The position numbers and the translations under genes are program-made. Source: Ignavibacteriaceae bacterium (lineage in GTDB: Bacteria > Bacteroidota > Ignavibacteria > Ignavibacteriales > Ignavibacteriaceae). From it: 64,000 nt of DNA. Location: assembly GCA_013360295.1 (NCBI GenBank), contig JABWCL010000022.1, positions 1 through 64,000 of the forward strand. The letters run 5' to 3'. The notes below the pieces were generated by a model. It did not search any database. It was not told the origin of the DNA and worked only from the letters and a program-made list of their open reading frames with translations. This document shows positions 53,510 to 62,881 of this stretch, one piece after another (within the stretch, counting starts at the first letter, position 1; each line of letters opens with the position of its first letter).

Positions 53510-56098
53510 ATGACTTCTAGAGAGATCAGGAAACAGTTTTTAGACTATTTTGAGGGGAGGCAGCATAAGATTGTGCATAGCGCCCCGGTTATTCCTTTTG
53601 AGGACCCGACCCTGCTTTTTACCAACGCGGGAATGAACCAGTTCAAGGATGTTTTCCTCGGTACGGGAACAAGGGAATATAAACGCGCAGCCGATACCCA
53701 GAAATGTATCCGGGTTAGCGGAAAGCACAACGATCTTGAGGAAGTAGGGCACGATACCTATCACCATACCTTTTTTGAGATGCTCGGCAACTGGTCGTTC
53801 GGGGACTATTATAAAGCTGAAGCTATTGAGTGGGCGTGGGAATTACTGTCAAAGGTTTGGGGACTGCCGAAAGAACGCCTTTTTGTGACGGTTTACAGGA
53901 CAGACGACGAAGCCTTTGAACTATGGAAAACCAAAACCGATATTAAACCCTCCCATATCCTTCGTTTTGACGAAAAGGATAACTTCTGGGAAATGGGCGA
54001 TACGGGTCCCTGCGGCCCCTGCTCGGAAATACATATTAATTTAACCGATGATTATGATGACCCCTCGCTGGTAAATGCCGGCACCGCGGGATGCATAGAA
54101 ATTTGGAACCTGGTTTTCATACAGTATAACCGTGATGAGAACGGAACTCTTCACGACCTCCCGGCGAAACACGTGGACACCGGTATGGGTTTTGAGAGGC
54201 TCTGCGCGGTTCTGCAGGGGAAGAGCAGCAACTATGACACGGATATTTTTATGCCGCTGATCAGGGAAGTGGAAAAACTTTCCGGATTTAAGTATGGCAG
54301 CGAAGAGGAAAAAATACCGATGCGCGTGATCGCCGATCATATCCGCACACTTACCTTCGCGATAACCGACGGCGCTGTTCCGAGTAACGACGGAAGAGGT
54401 TATGTGCTTCGCAGGCTTCTGAGAAGAGCATCGCGTTACGGAAGAAAACTCAATCTTAAAGAACCTTTCCTGCATAAACTCGTACACATCTTAACCGAAA
54501 CGATGGGAGATGTCTTCCCAGAGATCATTCACAAAAAAGAATTTGTTGAAAGAGTGATCAAAAGCGAAGAAGAAAGTTTCAACAGGACTCTCGACCGCGG
54601 CATTGAACTCTTTGACGAGATCATTAAGGGGCTTAAATCATCCGGCGGGACGGTTATCCCCGGCGCGGATATCTTTAAGCTGTACGACACATACGGATTC
54701 CCCGTTGATCTTACAAATGTTATGGCAAGGGAGCTTGGCTACGGCGTTGATGAAGACGGCTTTAACGAACTGATGAATGAACAGAAGACCCGCGCGCGCG
54801 AGTCATCGAAGGATAAATTTTCATCAGTGAATATTAATGTTAATGATATTTCGTTTGACGGAATAGATGATCTTCCCGAAACAGAATTCACCGGCTATGA
54901 TGATCTTCGCACTCCGGCCCACATACTCTCTTCGAAGAAACAGCAGGACACGGAATTTATTATACTTGACCGCACGCCGTTTTATGTGGAAGCAGGCGGA
55001 CAGATTGATGATACGGGAAACATACTGATTGCGGATAACTCCCTCGAAGTGATTGACCTTGTGAAGGTTAATAACCGTATAGCTCACGTTATTAAAAATG
55101 AAAACGGCGTGGCGATAGAAAAAGGGCTTGAAGCAATTGCCGATGTTGACTCCGGCAGAAGATGGGACATAATGCGTAACCACTCCTGCACGCACTTTAT
55201 GCACGCGGCGCTCCGCAAGGTGCTTGGCACACACGTTCAGCAGGCTGGCTCTTATGTGGGTCCCGAAAGGCTGCGTTTCGACTTCTCACACTTCGGTAAA
55301 ATGACCGCTGAAGAAATTAAAGAAGTTGAAATTATTGTAAATGAACAATTGAGGCGTAACCTTCCCAAAATACATCACAGGAATATACCGTTTGAACAGG
55401 CAAAGAAAATGGGCGCGCTGATGTTCTTCGGCGATAAGTACGGTGATAAAGTCAATGTGGTTCAGTTTGGTGATTTTACGATGGAGTTCTGCGGCGGTAC
55501 GCACGTCCGCAACTCCTCGGAGATCGGATTGTTTAAGATCCTTAGTGAAGCGTCCATATCAAGCGGCGTGAGAAGGATTGAAGCTACAACCGGGCTGGGA
55601 GTAGAGCGGTATATCGAGTCGCAAATGCACAAACTCCACGAGCAGGAAGAAAAATACCAGGAACTGCTCGAACAGAAGAAGAAGCTTGAAAAAGAGATGG
55701 CAGAGCTGAAGTTTAAACAAAAACTCGATATTATCCCGAAGATACTTGCGGCCCCCGATAAAGTTAACGATGTTCCTGTTTACAAGGGAGTAGTTCCCGC
55801 GGAAAATCAGGACGAAATGAAATCATTTGGAAATGAAATGCAGTCGAGGGTTAAGTCGGGAGTCGTGCTGCTTGTCGGTGTGGTGGAGGAAAAAGCCTCA
55901 CTGATCTGTATTGTGACTGACGATCTAATAAAGTCCGGTAAACTAAGCGCCGGAAAACTTGTCGGCGATGCCGCGAAAATGCTCGGAGGCGGCGGGGGGG
56001 GCAGACCGAATATCGCCACGGCAGGCGCTAAAGATGTCAGCAAAATTGATGATATGCTATCGGCATTTAACGGGATCGTCTCGAAATATTTAAACTGA
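53510..56098 (+). CDS. alaS: Alanyl-tRNA synthetase
   Basis: The protein has 862 residues, close to the usual length. Class II motifs are visible as FTNAGMNQFKDVFLG and GDTGPCGPCSEIHINL. The editing domain has the zinc-type HxxxH (NHSCTHFMHAALRKVLGTHV) and CGGTHV. The C-terminal part includes a coiled coil (EEKYQELLEQKKKLEKEM) and a glycine-rich DHHA1 domain end. It charges tRNA-Ala and removes mischarged Ser and Gly. Preceding repeats are noncoding. Confidence 0.97.
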   Translation: MTSREIRKQFLDYFEGRQHKIVHSAPVIPFEDPTLLFTNAGMNQFKDVFLGTGTREYKRAADTQKCIRVSGKHNDLEEVGHDTYHHTFFEMLGNWSFGDYYKAEAIEWAWELLSKVWGLPKERLFVTVYRTDDEAFELWKTKTDIKPSHILRFDEKDNFWEMGDTGPCGPCSEIHINLTDDYDDPSLVNAGTAGCIEIWNLVFIQYNRDENGTLHDLPAKHVDTGMGFERLCAVLQGKSSNYDTDIFMPLIREVEKLSGFKYGSEEEKIPMRVIADHIRTLTFAITDGAVPSNDGRGYVLRRLLRRASRYGRKLNLKEPFLHKLVHILTETMGDVFPEIIHKKEFVERVIKSEEESFNRTLDRGIELFDEIIKGLKSSGGTVIPGADIFKLYDTYGFPVDLTNVMARELGYGVDEDGFNELMNEQKTRARESSKDKFSSVNINVNDISFDGIDDLPETEFTGYDDLRTPAHILSSKKQQDTEFIILDRTPFYVEAGGQIDDTGNILIADNSLEVIDLVKVNNRIAHVIKNENGVAIEKGLEAIADVDSGRRWDIMRNHSCTHFMHAALRKVLGTHVQQAGSYVGPERLRFDFSHFGKMTAEEIKEVEIIVNEQLRRNLPKIHHRNIPFEQAKKMGALMFFGDKYGDKVNVVQFGDFTMEFCGGTHVRNSSEIGLFKILSEASISSGVRRIEATTGLGVERYIESQMHKLHEQEEKYQELLEQKKKLEKEMAELKFKQKLDIIPKILAAPDKVNDVPVYKGVVPAENQDEMKSFGNEMQSRVKSGVVLLVGVVEEKASLICIVTDDLIKSGKLSAGKLVGDAAKMLGGGGGGRPNIATAGAKDVSKIDDMLSAFNGIVSKYLN

Positions 56099-56107
56099 TT
56101 TATAGCC

Positions 56108-56140
56108 GTATGGAACGGCGGGGCTTGCCCCATAAACTAT
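56108..56140 (+). terminator. Hairpins after alaS
   Basis: GCCGT/ACGGC and GGGGC/GCCCC stems occur side by side just after the alaS stop (56096-56098). They may act together as a terminator; no U-run is present, so the call is weak. Confidence 0.4.
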
Positions 56141-56191
56141 TTACTAATTAAGAAGCAACTATTACTTAAATAAATATTACAGGCTCTAAGT

Positions 56192-56461
56192 ATGACAACT
56201 TTACCTCCTCCTTCGGTTAATCAATTTCCGATAGATTCTGTTGAGAAACAGGTTTACGGAATAGTAGAGAATCTGCAGGAATATTTACCCATAGCCAACG
56301 ACAGGAACCGCCTCGGTTTTAACCTGTATAAATTTGTTATGGGAGAAGGCGACGAACCGAAGATAATGGTTAAGAACGCTAAAGTTAAAATTCAGGGGAT
56401 CGAGTATGACGACCTCGTAAAGAAACTCGAAGACGCGCTGAAAGAAGTTAAAAAGCCCTGA
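56192..56461 (+). CDS. Small conserved-looking protein of unknown function
   Basis: The protein has 89 residues with no signal or membrane segment. It starts MTTLPPPSVNQFPID and has a helical middle (YGIVENLQEYLPIANDRN) and a lysine-rich end (LVKKLEDALKEVKKP). The start follows an A/T-rich stretch. I do not recognise a family. It sits between alaS and a strong hairpin, so it is probably its own short transcript. Confidence 0.65.
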   Translation: MTTLPPPSVNQFPIDSVEKQVYGIVENLQEYLPIANDRNRLGFNLYKFVMGEGDEPKIMVKNAKVKIQGIEYDDLVKKLEDALKEVKKP

Positions 56462-56509
56462 TAACCGGGTAATGTTCCGGTAATCCCGGATTTACGCACA
56501 ATTTACCCT

Positions 56510-56540
56510 CCCCGGCTGCGGAGCTGATCCGCGGCCGGGG
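56510..56540 (+). terminator. Strong GC-rich hairpin
   Basis: CCCCGGC-T-GCGGA (56510-56522) pairs with TCCGC-G-GCCGGGG (56528-56540) with a single mismatch and a 5-nt loop. It lies 49 nt behind the small gene. A second, smaller hairpin (CCGGG/CCCGG at 56465-56489) lies between. Confidence 0.75.
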
Positions 56541-56712
56541 ATTACAAAACCTGCCTCCCGGCGGGTTGGGTGGTTGATTTCTCACGCTTCGGCAATTCGG
56601 CTTAACTGCGGGTGCCAGGGTTATTCCCCTGACCGCCTCTACGGTAATGGTTTATACGCAAAAACCGGTGCCAACCATAAAAATTTCCCCTCAAGATTTA
56701 CGCTAAATTCCC

Positions 56713-56720
56713 TAAATTTG
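56713..56720 (+). promoter_or_regulatory. Bacteroidota-type promoter box (TAAATTTG)
   Basis: TAAATTTG matches the TAnnTTTG -7 consensus and lies 25 bp before the S9 peptidase start. No clear -33 partner was seen. Confidence 0.35.
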
Positions 56721-56745
56721 TTAATTATAAATTTCCCGAGGTTTT

Positions 56746-58776
56746 ATGTATCGCAAACTGCTAATAATCGTTTTCATTTTATCTTCCCTTGCTTTTCCTC
56801 AGAAAAGAAACCTTAATTTTGACGACCTCTTCGCAATGCAAAGGATCGGAGAAATGGACCTTTCCCCCGACGGAAGAACTATTGTGTTTACTGCCAGCTC
56901 ATTCAGTATTGACCTTAACAGAGGAAATTCTGATATATTCCTGATAGACTCTGACGGGAAGAACCTGCGCGCTCTTAAGAACTCGGAAAAGAGCGAAGGG
57001 AATCCAAGGTTTTCACCGGACGGCAGGAAGATTGCGTATACACTCGACGGGCAAATACGCGTCTGCAATACGGATGGATCTTCTGATGAACAACTGACTT
57101 CACTATATACCGGCGCCTCGGGTATTGTCTGGTCAAAGGACGGCTCGAAAATGCTATTCGTTTCTTCTGTTTATCCCGATTGTCAAGACCAGGAATGCAA
57201 TAAGAACCGCGACGAAGCTCAGGAAAGAAGTAAAGTTAAAGCAAGTATATTTACCGAATTGCTTTACAGGCATTGGAACGACTGGCGCGGCGATAAAAGA
57301 AGCCATCTATTCATTCTTGATGTTTCATCAAAAGAAGCAATTGACCTTAACCTTTACGGCAAGTATGATGTTCCGCCGATAGCCCTGGGAAGCGCTAATG
57401 ATTATTCCTTTTCCCCCGATGGCAAAGAAATAGCTTTTACAATGAATACCGACAGCTTTCCCGCGACCAGCACAAACAACGATATCTTCCTGATAAACAT
57501 CAGCGATATCAGCACAGGCAAAGTTACCAGGCACAAAAAAATCAGTATAAGCAAAGGAAATGACAACCAGCCCGTTTACTCCCCCGACGGCAGGTACATA
57601 GCATTCTCCTCGATGGAAAGAGCTGGGTTTGAAGCGGATAAACAGCGATTAATGATCTATGACCGCGAAAAAGGAACACTGACCAGCCTGACAGATAAGT
57701 TTGACCGGTCGGTAGCTGAAATTGTCTGGGCTAAAGACGGCACCTCGATTTTCTTTAACGCGGCAAATGAAGTATATGAATCAATTTATAAAATTAACCT
57801 GATGTCGAGAGAAGTCACTCCGGTTCTTAAAGAAAGAATCAACACTTCTCTGAAATTATCACCCGACGGAAACACGCTTTATTTCAAACAGCAGCGCAGC
57901 ACGCTTCCTTATGAAATATTTTCAATGGGAACTGACGGCAAGAATCTTAAGCAGCTTACATTCCTGAACGCCGAACGTTTGTCACAAATTGAAATGAACG
58001 AAATAGAGACCTTTACAAGTAAGGGCGCGGGCGGAACACCGGTACAGTCAATAATTGTAAAACCGCCGTTCTTTGATCCGAATAAAAAATATCCGATGAT
58101 ATTCCTCATTCACGGCGGGCCGCAGGGCGCGTGGAATGATGATTTCCATTTCCGGTGGAATATTCAGATGTTCGCATCTGACGGGTATGTTGTTGTTGCG
58201 CCAAATCCCCGTGGAAGTACTGGTTACGGACAAAAATTCACCGATGAAATTTCGGGCGACTGGGGCGGTAAAGTTTACACCGACCTGATGAATGCTTATG
58301 ATTATGCGGTAAAGAATTACAAATTCATTGACGGCAGAAATACTTTTGCCGCGGGCGCTTCTTACGGCGGATATATGATAAACTGGATTGCCGGACATAC
58401 CGACAGATTTAACGCGCTTGTATCGCACGCGGGTGTCTTTAATCTCGAAAGCATGTATGGTACTACGGAAGAACTCTGGTTCACGGAATGGGAGTTCAAG
58501 GGTACGCCGTGGACGAACAGAAAGCTTTACGAAAAGTTTTCGCCGCACAGGTACATTCACAATTGCAAAACACCGGTGCTGGTTGTGCACGGTGCTTATG
58601 ATTTCAGGGTGCCGGAAGAACAGGCCTTCCAGTTATTCACCTCCCTTCAGAGGCTGGGAGTCAAAAGCAAATTCCTCTATTTCCCGGATGAGACGCATTT
58701 TGTTGCCAAGCCCCAGAACGCGCGCCTCTGGTGGAAAACAGTGTTTGAATGGTTTAATGAGAATTATAAAAAGTAA
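56746..58776 (+). CDS. S9-family prolyl oligopeptidase/acylaminoacyl peptidase
   Basis: The protein has 676 residues with an N-terminal signal (KLLIIVFILSSLAFPQ). A beta-propeller region (PD40-type SPDGR repeats at several points) leads into the alpha/beta hydrolase domain. Catalytic residues are Ser539 (GASYGGYM), Asp619 (HGAYDFRVPEE) and His651 (DETHFVAK). It cleaves peptides after proline or removes acylated residues. With the S46 peptidase it suggests a peptide-using life style. Confidence 0.93.
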   Translation: MYRKLLIIVFILSSLAFPQKRNLNFDDLFAMQRIGEMDLSPDGRTIVFTASSFSIDLNRGNSDIFLIDSDGKNLRALKNSEKSEGNPRFSPDGRKIAYTLDGQIRVCNTDGSSDEQLTSLYTGASGIVWSKDGSKMLFVSSVYPDCQDQECNKNRDEAQERSKVKASIFTELLYRHWNDWRGDKRSHLFILDVSSKEAIDLNLYGKYDVPPIALGSANDYSFSPDGKEIAFTMNTDSFPATSTNNDIFLINISDISTGKVTRHKKISISKGNDNQPVYSPDGRYIAFSSMERAGFEADKQRLMIYDREKGTLTSLTDKFDRSVAEIVWAKDGTSIFFNAANEVYESIYKINLMSREVTPVLKERINTSLKLSPDGNTLYFKQQRSTLPYEIFSMGTDGKNLKQLTFLNAERLSQIEMNEIETFTSKGAGGTPVQSIIVKPPFFDPNKKYPMIFLIHGGPQGAWNDDFHFRWNIQMFASDGYVVVAPNPRGSTGYGQKFTDEISGDWGGKVYTDLMNAYDYAVKNYKFIDGRNTFAAGASYGGYMINWIAGHTDRFNALVSHAGVFNLESMYGTTEELWFTEWEFKGTPWTNRKLYEKFSPHRYIHNCKTPVLVVHGAYDFRVPEEQAFQLFTSLQRLGVKSKFLYFPDETHFVAKPQNARLWWKTVFEWFNENYKK

Positions 58777-58797
58777 TTTGACGGAAGGACAGAGAGT

Positions 58798-59139
58798 ATG
58801 AGTTCAGAACTTGAATGGAGAAACATCCGGTACGAAGACACGGAAAATATGACGCAAGCCGAAAAAGAGAATTTTGTTGAATCGGGCCTGTGGGATAAAC
58901 TGGAAAAATACGGAAAGAAGATATCTTTTGCCAAAGATGTTATCGCTCTTTATAATTATATGAAAGATAAGTACGTCCCCTGGTACAGGAAAAGCATTGT
59001 CGTGGGAGCGCTGGTCTATTTCATTTCCCCGATAGATACTATACCCGATCTCGCGCCTCTGATCGGGTATCTTGACGATCTCGGCGTTATAACCGCGCTG
59101 ATCAAATACCTTGGTAACGAGATTCGCGCTTACTATTAA
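58798..59139 (+). CDS. DUF1232 (YkvA-like) membrane-associated protein
   Basis: The protein has 113 residues. The DUF1232 core is VPWYRKSIVVGALVYFISPI followed by DTIPDLAPLIGYLDDLGVIT, a hydrophobic helix pair. The N-terminal half is charged (DTENMTQAEKENFVES). The function is unknown. It follows the S9 peptidase by 21 nt and precedes the NUDIX gene by 22 nt, so all may share an operon. Confidence 0.88.
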   Translation: MSSELEWRNIRYEDTENMTQAEKENFVESGLWDKLEKYGKKISFAKDVIALYNYMKDKYVPWYRKSIVVGALVYFISPIDTIPDLAPLIGYLDDLGVITALIKYLGNEIRAYY

Positions 59140-59161
59140 TTTGGCTGTACAAAAAAGATAA

Positions 59162-59713
59162 ATGAGTAAAATAAATTTTAAGGTTACAAAGAGCGACATA
59201 ATTTTCCGCGGCAAGGTATTCGATATCAGGGTGGATGAAATTGAATATGACAGCGGAAACAAGGGGGTGCGCGAAACAATACTCCACCCCGGCGGCGCGG
59301 TGGTAGTGCCGGTTAAAGATGACGGCAAAATTATATTGATTAAGCAATACCGTTATCCGCTCAATAAATTTGTTTACGAACTTCCCGCCGGAAAACTTAA
59401 TCTGGATGAAAATCCACTCCACTGCGCTGAACGGGAGCTTGAAGAAGAGACCGGATATAAAGCCGGCAGTATTATTAAATTGGGCGCGATCTGCACAACA
59501 CCCGGTTTTTGCAGCGAAGTACTCCATATTTATCTGGCCGAGTTTCTGACTCCCGGCGATCACAACCGTGAAGAAGGGGAGTACGGTATGGAAATTCACG
59601 AATTCACCTTTGATGAGATAAACACAATGATCTCCGAGGAAGAAATTTATGACGGGAAAACATTGTCAGGATTATTTATGGCGCGGCTCTTTTTTGAAAG
59701 GACTAGCCGCTGA
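59162..59713 (+). CDS. NUDIX hydrolase (ADP-ribose pyrophosphatase-like)
   Basis: The protein has 183 residues. The Nudix box is KLNLDENPLHCAERELEEET followed by GYKAG, with preceding IILIKQYRYPLNKFVYELPA. This is the ADP-ribose pyrophosphatase pattern. It would recycle ADP-ribose or related nucleotides. Its TGA stop is immediately followed by the recN ATG (59714), so they are cotranslated. Confidence 0.92.
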   Translation: MSKINFKVTKSDIIFRGKVFDIRVDEIEYDSGNKGVRETILHPGGAVVVPVKDDGKIILIKQYRYPLNKFVYELPAGKLNLDENPLHCAERELEEETGYKAGSIIKLGAICTTPGFCSEVLHIYLAEFLTPGDHNREEGEYGMEIHEFTFDEINTMISEEEIYDGKTLSGLFMARLFFERTSR

Positions 59714-61414
59714 ATGCTGAAGTCTCTTCAGATTAAAGATTACGCGCTTATTGAAAGCATAAATGTTGAATTCGGCCACGGGCTTAATATTATCACCGGG
59801 GAAACCGGAGCCGGTAAATCTATTCTTATTGACGCGATGGGGCTTCTCCTCGGAGAACGCGCGTCGGTTGAGGTTATTCGTAAGGGCGCGCCGAAGAGTA
59901 TAGTTGAGGGGATATTCAGCCTCGACGGTAACAAGAAAGTCAGAAAAATTCTATCTGAAAATGACATTGACGCGGATGATGAACTTATTGTCAGGCGGGA
60001 AATCTCGTCCAAAGGAAGCAACCGTTGCTTTATAAATGATACCCCCGTAACTCTTAACCTTATAAAGGAAATCGGCGACCTGCTCGTGGACCTTCACGGG
60101 CAGCACGAACACCAGAGCCTTCTGCGTCCCGAAACGCACATCGAAATGCTTGACGGTTTTGGCAGTTATACGAAAGAAAAAGATGAATACTATGAACTGT
60201 TTAAGCAGCTTAACTCGGCTGTAAGAGAGCTTGGAGAGATAAAAGGGAAAGAAAAAACTCTTCACGAAAGAAAAGACCTTTACTCGTTTCAGTTAAAAGA
60301 AATTGAAGCGGTTATGCCTGAAGAGGGAGAGGACGAGAAACTATCAAACACGCTGAAGGTACTGGAAAACTCTGAGAAGCTTTTTGAAACCACCGGGTCT
60401 GTCTACAATCTTTTGTATGATAATGAACTCTCCATTCACGATCAGCTGACAAAAGTTAAGAACGAACTTGCCTCCGTCGCGCAGTATGATGAGTATTTTA
60501 ACGGATTAATTGAAGAACTGACCCAGGCCATTGCGCTGATTGATGACGTTACGGCTTCTGTCCGCGATTATAACACAAAGCTTGACGTTGATCCCTCTGA
60601 AATTGACGCGAAGAGGCTGAGGCTCTCCTCGATAAATATGCTGAAGAAGAAGTTCGGCGGGAGCGTCAGCGCGGTATTGCAGCATCTTGAAATGATTCGA
60701 GGTGAACTGCTCCTCGCGGGAAATTACGATCTTGAGATCGCCCGTATTGAAGGAGAAATAGAGGTGCTGCGTAAGAAGTGCGGTGATAAAGCCGCGCTTA
60801 TTTCCGAGAAGAGAAAAACCGTATCCAAAAAAATTGCCGGCGAACTGATCAAAACGCTTTCCTCTTTGGGGATAGATAACGCGGCGTTTGAAGTCAGGAT
60901 CACGAACACCGAATCCGCGGCCGATTATCTCTATGTACACGGTAAAAAATTAAAATACGGTTCCGACGGCATAGACGAAGTGGAATTTTACGTATCAACT
61001 AACGCCGGAGAAGATGTTAAACCGCTGATAAAGGTAGCCAGCGGCGGAGAAATATCGAGAATAATGCTTTCGATAAAATCCATTCTGGCGAAAAGCGATA
61101 AACTGCCGCTGCTGATCTTTGATGAAATTGATACGGGAGTAAGCGGAAGGATAGCCCAGAAAGTCGGAAACGCTCTTAAAGACCTTGCGGGTTATCACCA
61201 GATAATTGCAATTACACACCTGCCGCAGATAGCAGGACTCGCGGATCACCACTTTGTGGTTGAAAAGGGGAAGCAGGATGAGCGTGTGGTAAGCTCAATC
61301 AGGAAACTCAGTACAGATGAACAGATTAAGGAAGTAGCCAAATTAATGAGCGGTGAGAACATCACCGATGCGAGCCTTAAAGGCGCGAGAGAATTGATGG
61401 GGTTAAAGAATTAA
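59714..61414 (+). CDS. recN: DNA repair protein RecN
   Basis: The protein has 566 residues, normal for RecN. The SMC-like head has Walker A ITGETGAGKSILIDAMGLLL (Lys35), a long coiled-coil middle (about residues 160-360), signature VASGGEISRIMLSIKS and Walker B LLIFDEIDTGVSG. RecN acts early in double-strand break repair. It follows the NUDIX gene directly. A CRISPR-linked DinD-like protein at 2583-3428 could interact with repair in principle, but no direct link is seen. Confidence 0.96.
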   Translation: MLKSLQIKDYALIESINVEFGHGLNIITGETGAGKSILIDAMGLLLGERASVEVIRKGAPKSIVEGIFSLDGNKKVRKILSENDIDADDELIVRREISSKGSNRCFINDTPVTLNLIKEIGDLLVDLHGQHEHQSLLRPETHIEMLDGFGSYTKEKDEYYELFKQLNSAVRELGEIKGKEKTLHERKDLYSFQLKEIEAVMPEEGEDEKLSNTLKVLENSEKLFETTGSVYNLLYDNELSIHDQLTKVKNELASVAQYDEYFNGLIEELTQAIALIDDVTASVRDYNTKLDVDPSEIDAKRLRLSSINMLKKKFGGSVSAVLQHLEMIRGELLLAGNYDLEIARIEGEIEVLRKKCGDKAALISEKRKTVSKKIAGELIKTLSSLGIDNAAFEVRITNTESAADYLYVHGKKLKYGSDGIDEVEFYVSTNAGEDVKPLIKVASGGEISRIMLSIKSILAKSDKLPLLIFDEIDTGVSGRIAQKVGNALKDLAGYHQIIAITHLPQIAGLADHHFVVEKGKQDERVVSSIRKLSTDEQIKEVAKLMSGENITDASLKGARELMGLKN

Positions 61415-61432
61415 TTAAACAAAGGAAAGACC

Positions 61433-61651
61433 ATGAAAGCATACGAAGGAAACATTCATCTCACAAAAGCAGGCAAGATAGTTGTGCCTGACGAACTCTT
61501 AAAATTGCTGCCAAAAGAAGAAAGCATACGCGCTATATTTCTCGTTGATGAACCAATTGACAAGAAGTACAAATCCGCCGTAACCGATATCAAAACACAG
61601 GAATACTATTACGGCCTCCCCACCGACGAAGCTGTTTACGACGATTTTTAA
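61433..61651 (+). CDS. Small protein, possibly AbrB-like antitoxin fold
   Basis: The protein has 72 residues. The stretch IHLTKAGKIVVPDELLKLLP resembles the swapped-hairpin motif of AbrB/SpoVT-type antitoxins, but only weakly. The end is acidic (DEAVYDDF). No toxin gene follows: the next ORF is an outer-membrane-type protein. A hairpin repeat lies after the stop. It could also be an unrelated small protein. Confidence 0.6.
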   Translation: MKAYEGNIHLTKAGKIVVPDELLKLLPKEESIRAIFLVDEPIDKKYKSAVTDIKTQEYYYGLPTDEAVYDDF

Positions 61652-61664
61652 TATATGATATGCG

Positions 61665-61686
61665 GGGCGAGACGCCTGTCTCGCCC
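61665..61686. repeat. GGCGAGAC hairpin repeat, copy 2
   Basis: GGGCGAGAC (61665-61673) pairs with GTCTCGCCC (61678-61686) around GCCT. It shares GGCGAGACGC and GTCTCGC with the hairpin at 41511-41538. It lies just behind the small AbrB-like gene. Confidence 0.6.
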
Positions 61687-61858
61687 TTCACCCAAATGAT
61701 AAATATTGGGTCCACTTTCGGAAAGTATGCCAAACCGTGAGTAGTTTCACCCAAACAAGCGCTTTTGCTTAGTTCCTGCTTTATCAAACCGATTTGAACA
61801 TCAATTATTCTTCCTAAAATTCTTTTTAATTCTGTAGGAATCTTGTATACAATTTCTT

Positions 61859-61866
61859 TAAATTTG
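61859..61866 (+). promoter_or_regulatory. Bacteroidota-type promoter box (TAAATTTG)
   Basis: TAAATTTG matches the TAnnTTTG -7 consensus about 62 bp before the outer-membrane-type protein start. No convincing -33 element was found. Confidence 0.35.
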
Positions 61867-61928
61867 TAATACTAAAGCCTCGTTTTATGGCGGCTTGAAA
61901 TAAACCAAAATAATTAGGAAATACTGAT

Positions 61929-62867
61929 ATGAAAAGAGTTATTAGTGTTCTTATCCTGCTCACCTCACTCCTGCCTGGCGTTACACATCGCCCCGATAAA
62001 ATTGCGCTTCAAGACCCGAAAATCCACTCTTGTTCGATTGCCGAAAGCAGCGGCAAGGCTGCACTGGTTTTAATTCCGGGCGGCGATATTTTACCTGCCC
62101 CGGTTAAAAGTGAGGAAATTTTTTCTGAAATCGATTCAAAAGAAGAGTGTGTACACGAAAAGGGGATACGATGGTCTATGGGATTTATTTATTTCCCGTA
62201 TACTAAAGCGTATTCTCTGACAGTTGAAAATAATTTATATGCTTTGCCTTCCTATCTCCAAACAGCCATACTGGAAAACGATCAGTTTGTATCCCGGATG
62301 GATTTCGAAATAGGTTTGGAACCGGTAAAAATGCCGGTTAAGTTTACTGTATCTTTCAGTTATATCAGCAACATCCGGTCACAGAGGATTGAGCAGTATT
62401 ATCGTCCATCCAATCCCTTATCAACGGCTTCAGAGGAAGGAAAGGATCAATCGTCAGAACTGCAATTGACGAGATTGTTTATCGGTGCACAATACTATAT
62501 TATGAAACCAACGGCCGGAGGGTCAAGCATTTACTGTATTGTTGGTTTAGGTAAACAGTTTGCGGGCGGAACCCACAGTTATAAAGGCTTATTCCTTGAT
62601 TCTACTGATCTTGTAACAACCGACAACAGGGATGAATTTGTCAAAAAAATGAATTCGCCTTTCTTCGTAAGGTTTGGTGCGGGCGGAGAATACTTCTTTA
62701 ATGATAATTTTTCAATTAACGGAACCGTACGGTTTGAATATTATCGCGTGTCCGCTGTTCTGAATACAAGCATAGTTTCAAGCACTCTTTCACAAGTTAT
62801 TAACGAGAGTATCAGTCGTGGGGGCTGGAGTACGGATGTGGGGCTGGGTGTAAACTTTTACTTTTAA
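61929..62867 (+). CDS. Probable outer-membrane beta-barrel protein
   Basis: The protein has 312 residues with an N-terminal signal (RVISVLILLTSLLPGVTH). The mature part alternates polar and hydrophobic residues in beta strands (GIRWSMGFIYFPYTKAYSLT and KFTVSFSYISNIRSQR) and ends in an aromatic (VGLGVNFYF), typical of outer-membrane barrels. I do not recognise a family. The next gene starts 14 nt later, so they form a pair. Confidence 0.75.
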   Translation: MKRVISVLILLTSLLPGVTHRPDKIALQDPKIHSCSIAESSGKAALVLIPGGDILPAPVKSEEIFSEIDSKEECVHEKGIRWSMGFIYFPYTKAYSLTVENNLYALPSYLQTAILENDQFVSRMDFEIGLEPVKMPVKFTVSFSYISNIRSQRIEQYYRPSNPLSTASEEGKDQSSELQLTRLFIGAQYYIMKPTAGGSSIYCIVGLGKQFAGGTHSYKGLFLDSTDLVTTDNRDEFVKKMNSPFFVRFGAGGEYFFNDNFSINGTVRFEYYRVSAVLNTSIVSSTLSQVINESISRGGWSTDVGLGVNFYF

Positions 62868-62881
62868 CGGGGGGAGACGGT

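Noticed and set aside
56574-56816. 80-residue plus-strand frame before the S9 peptidase
   Set aside because: It crosses the promoter and overlaps the signal-peptide region of the peptidase in another frame.
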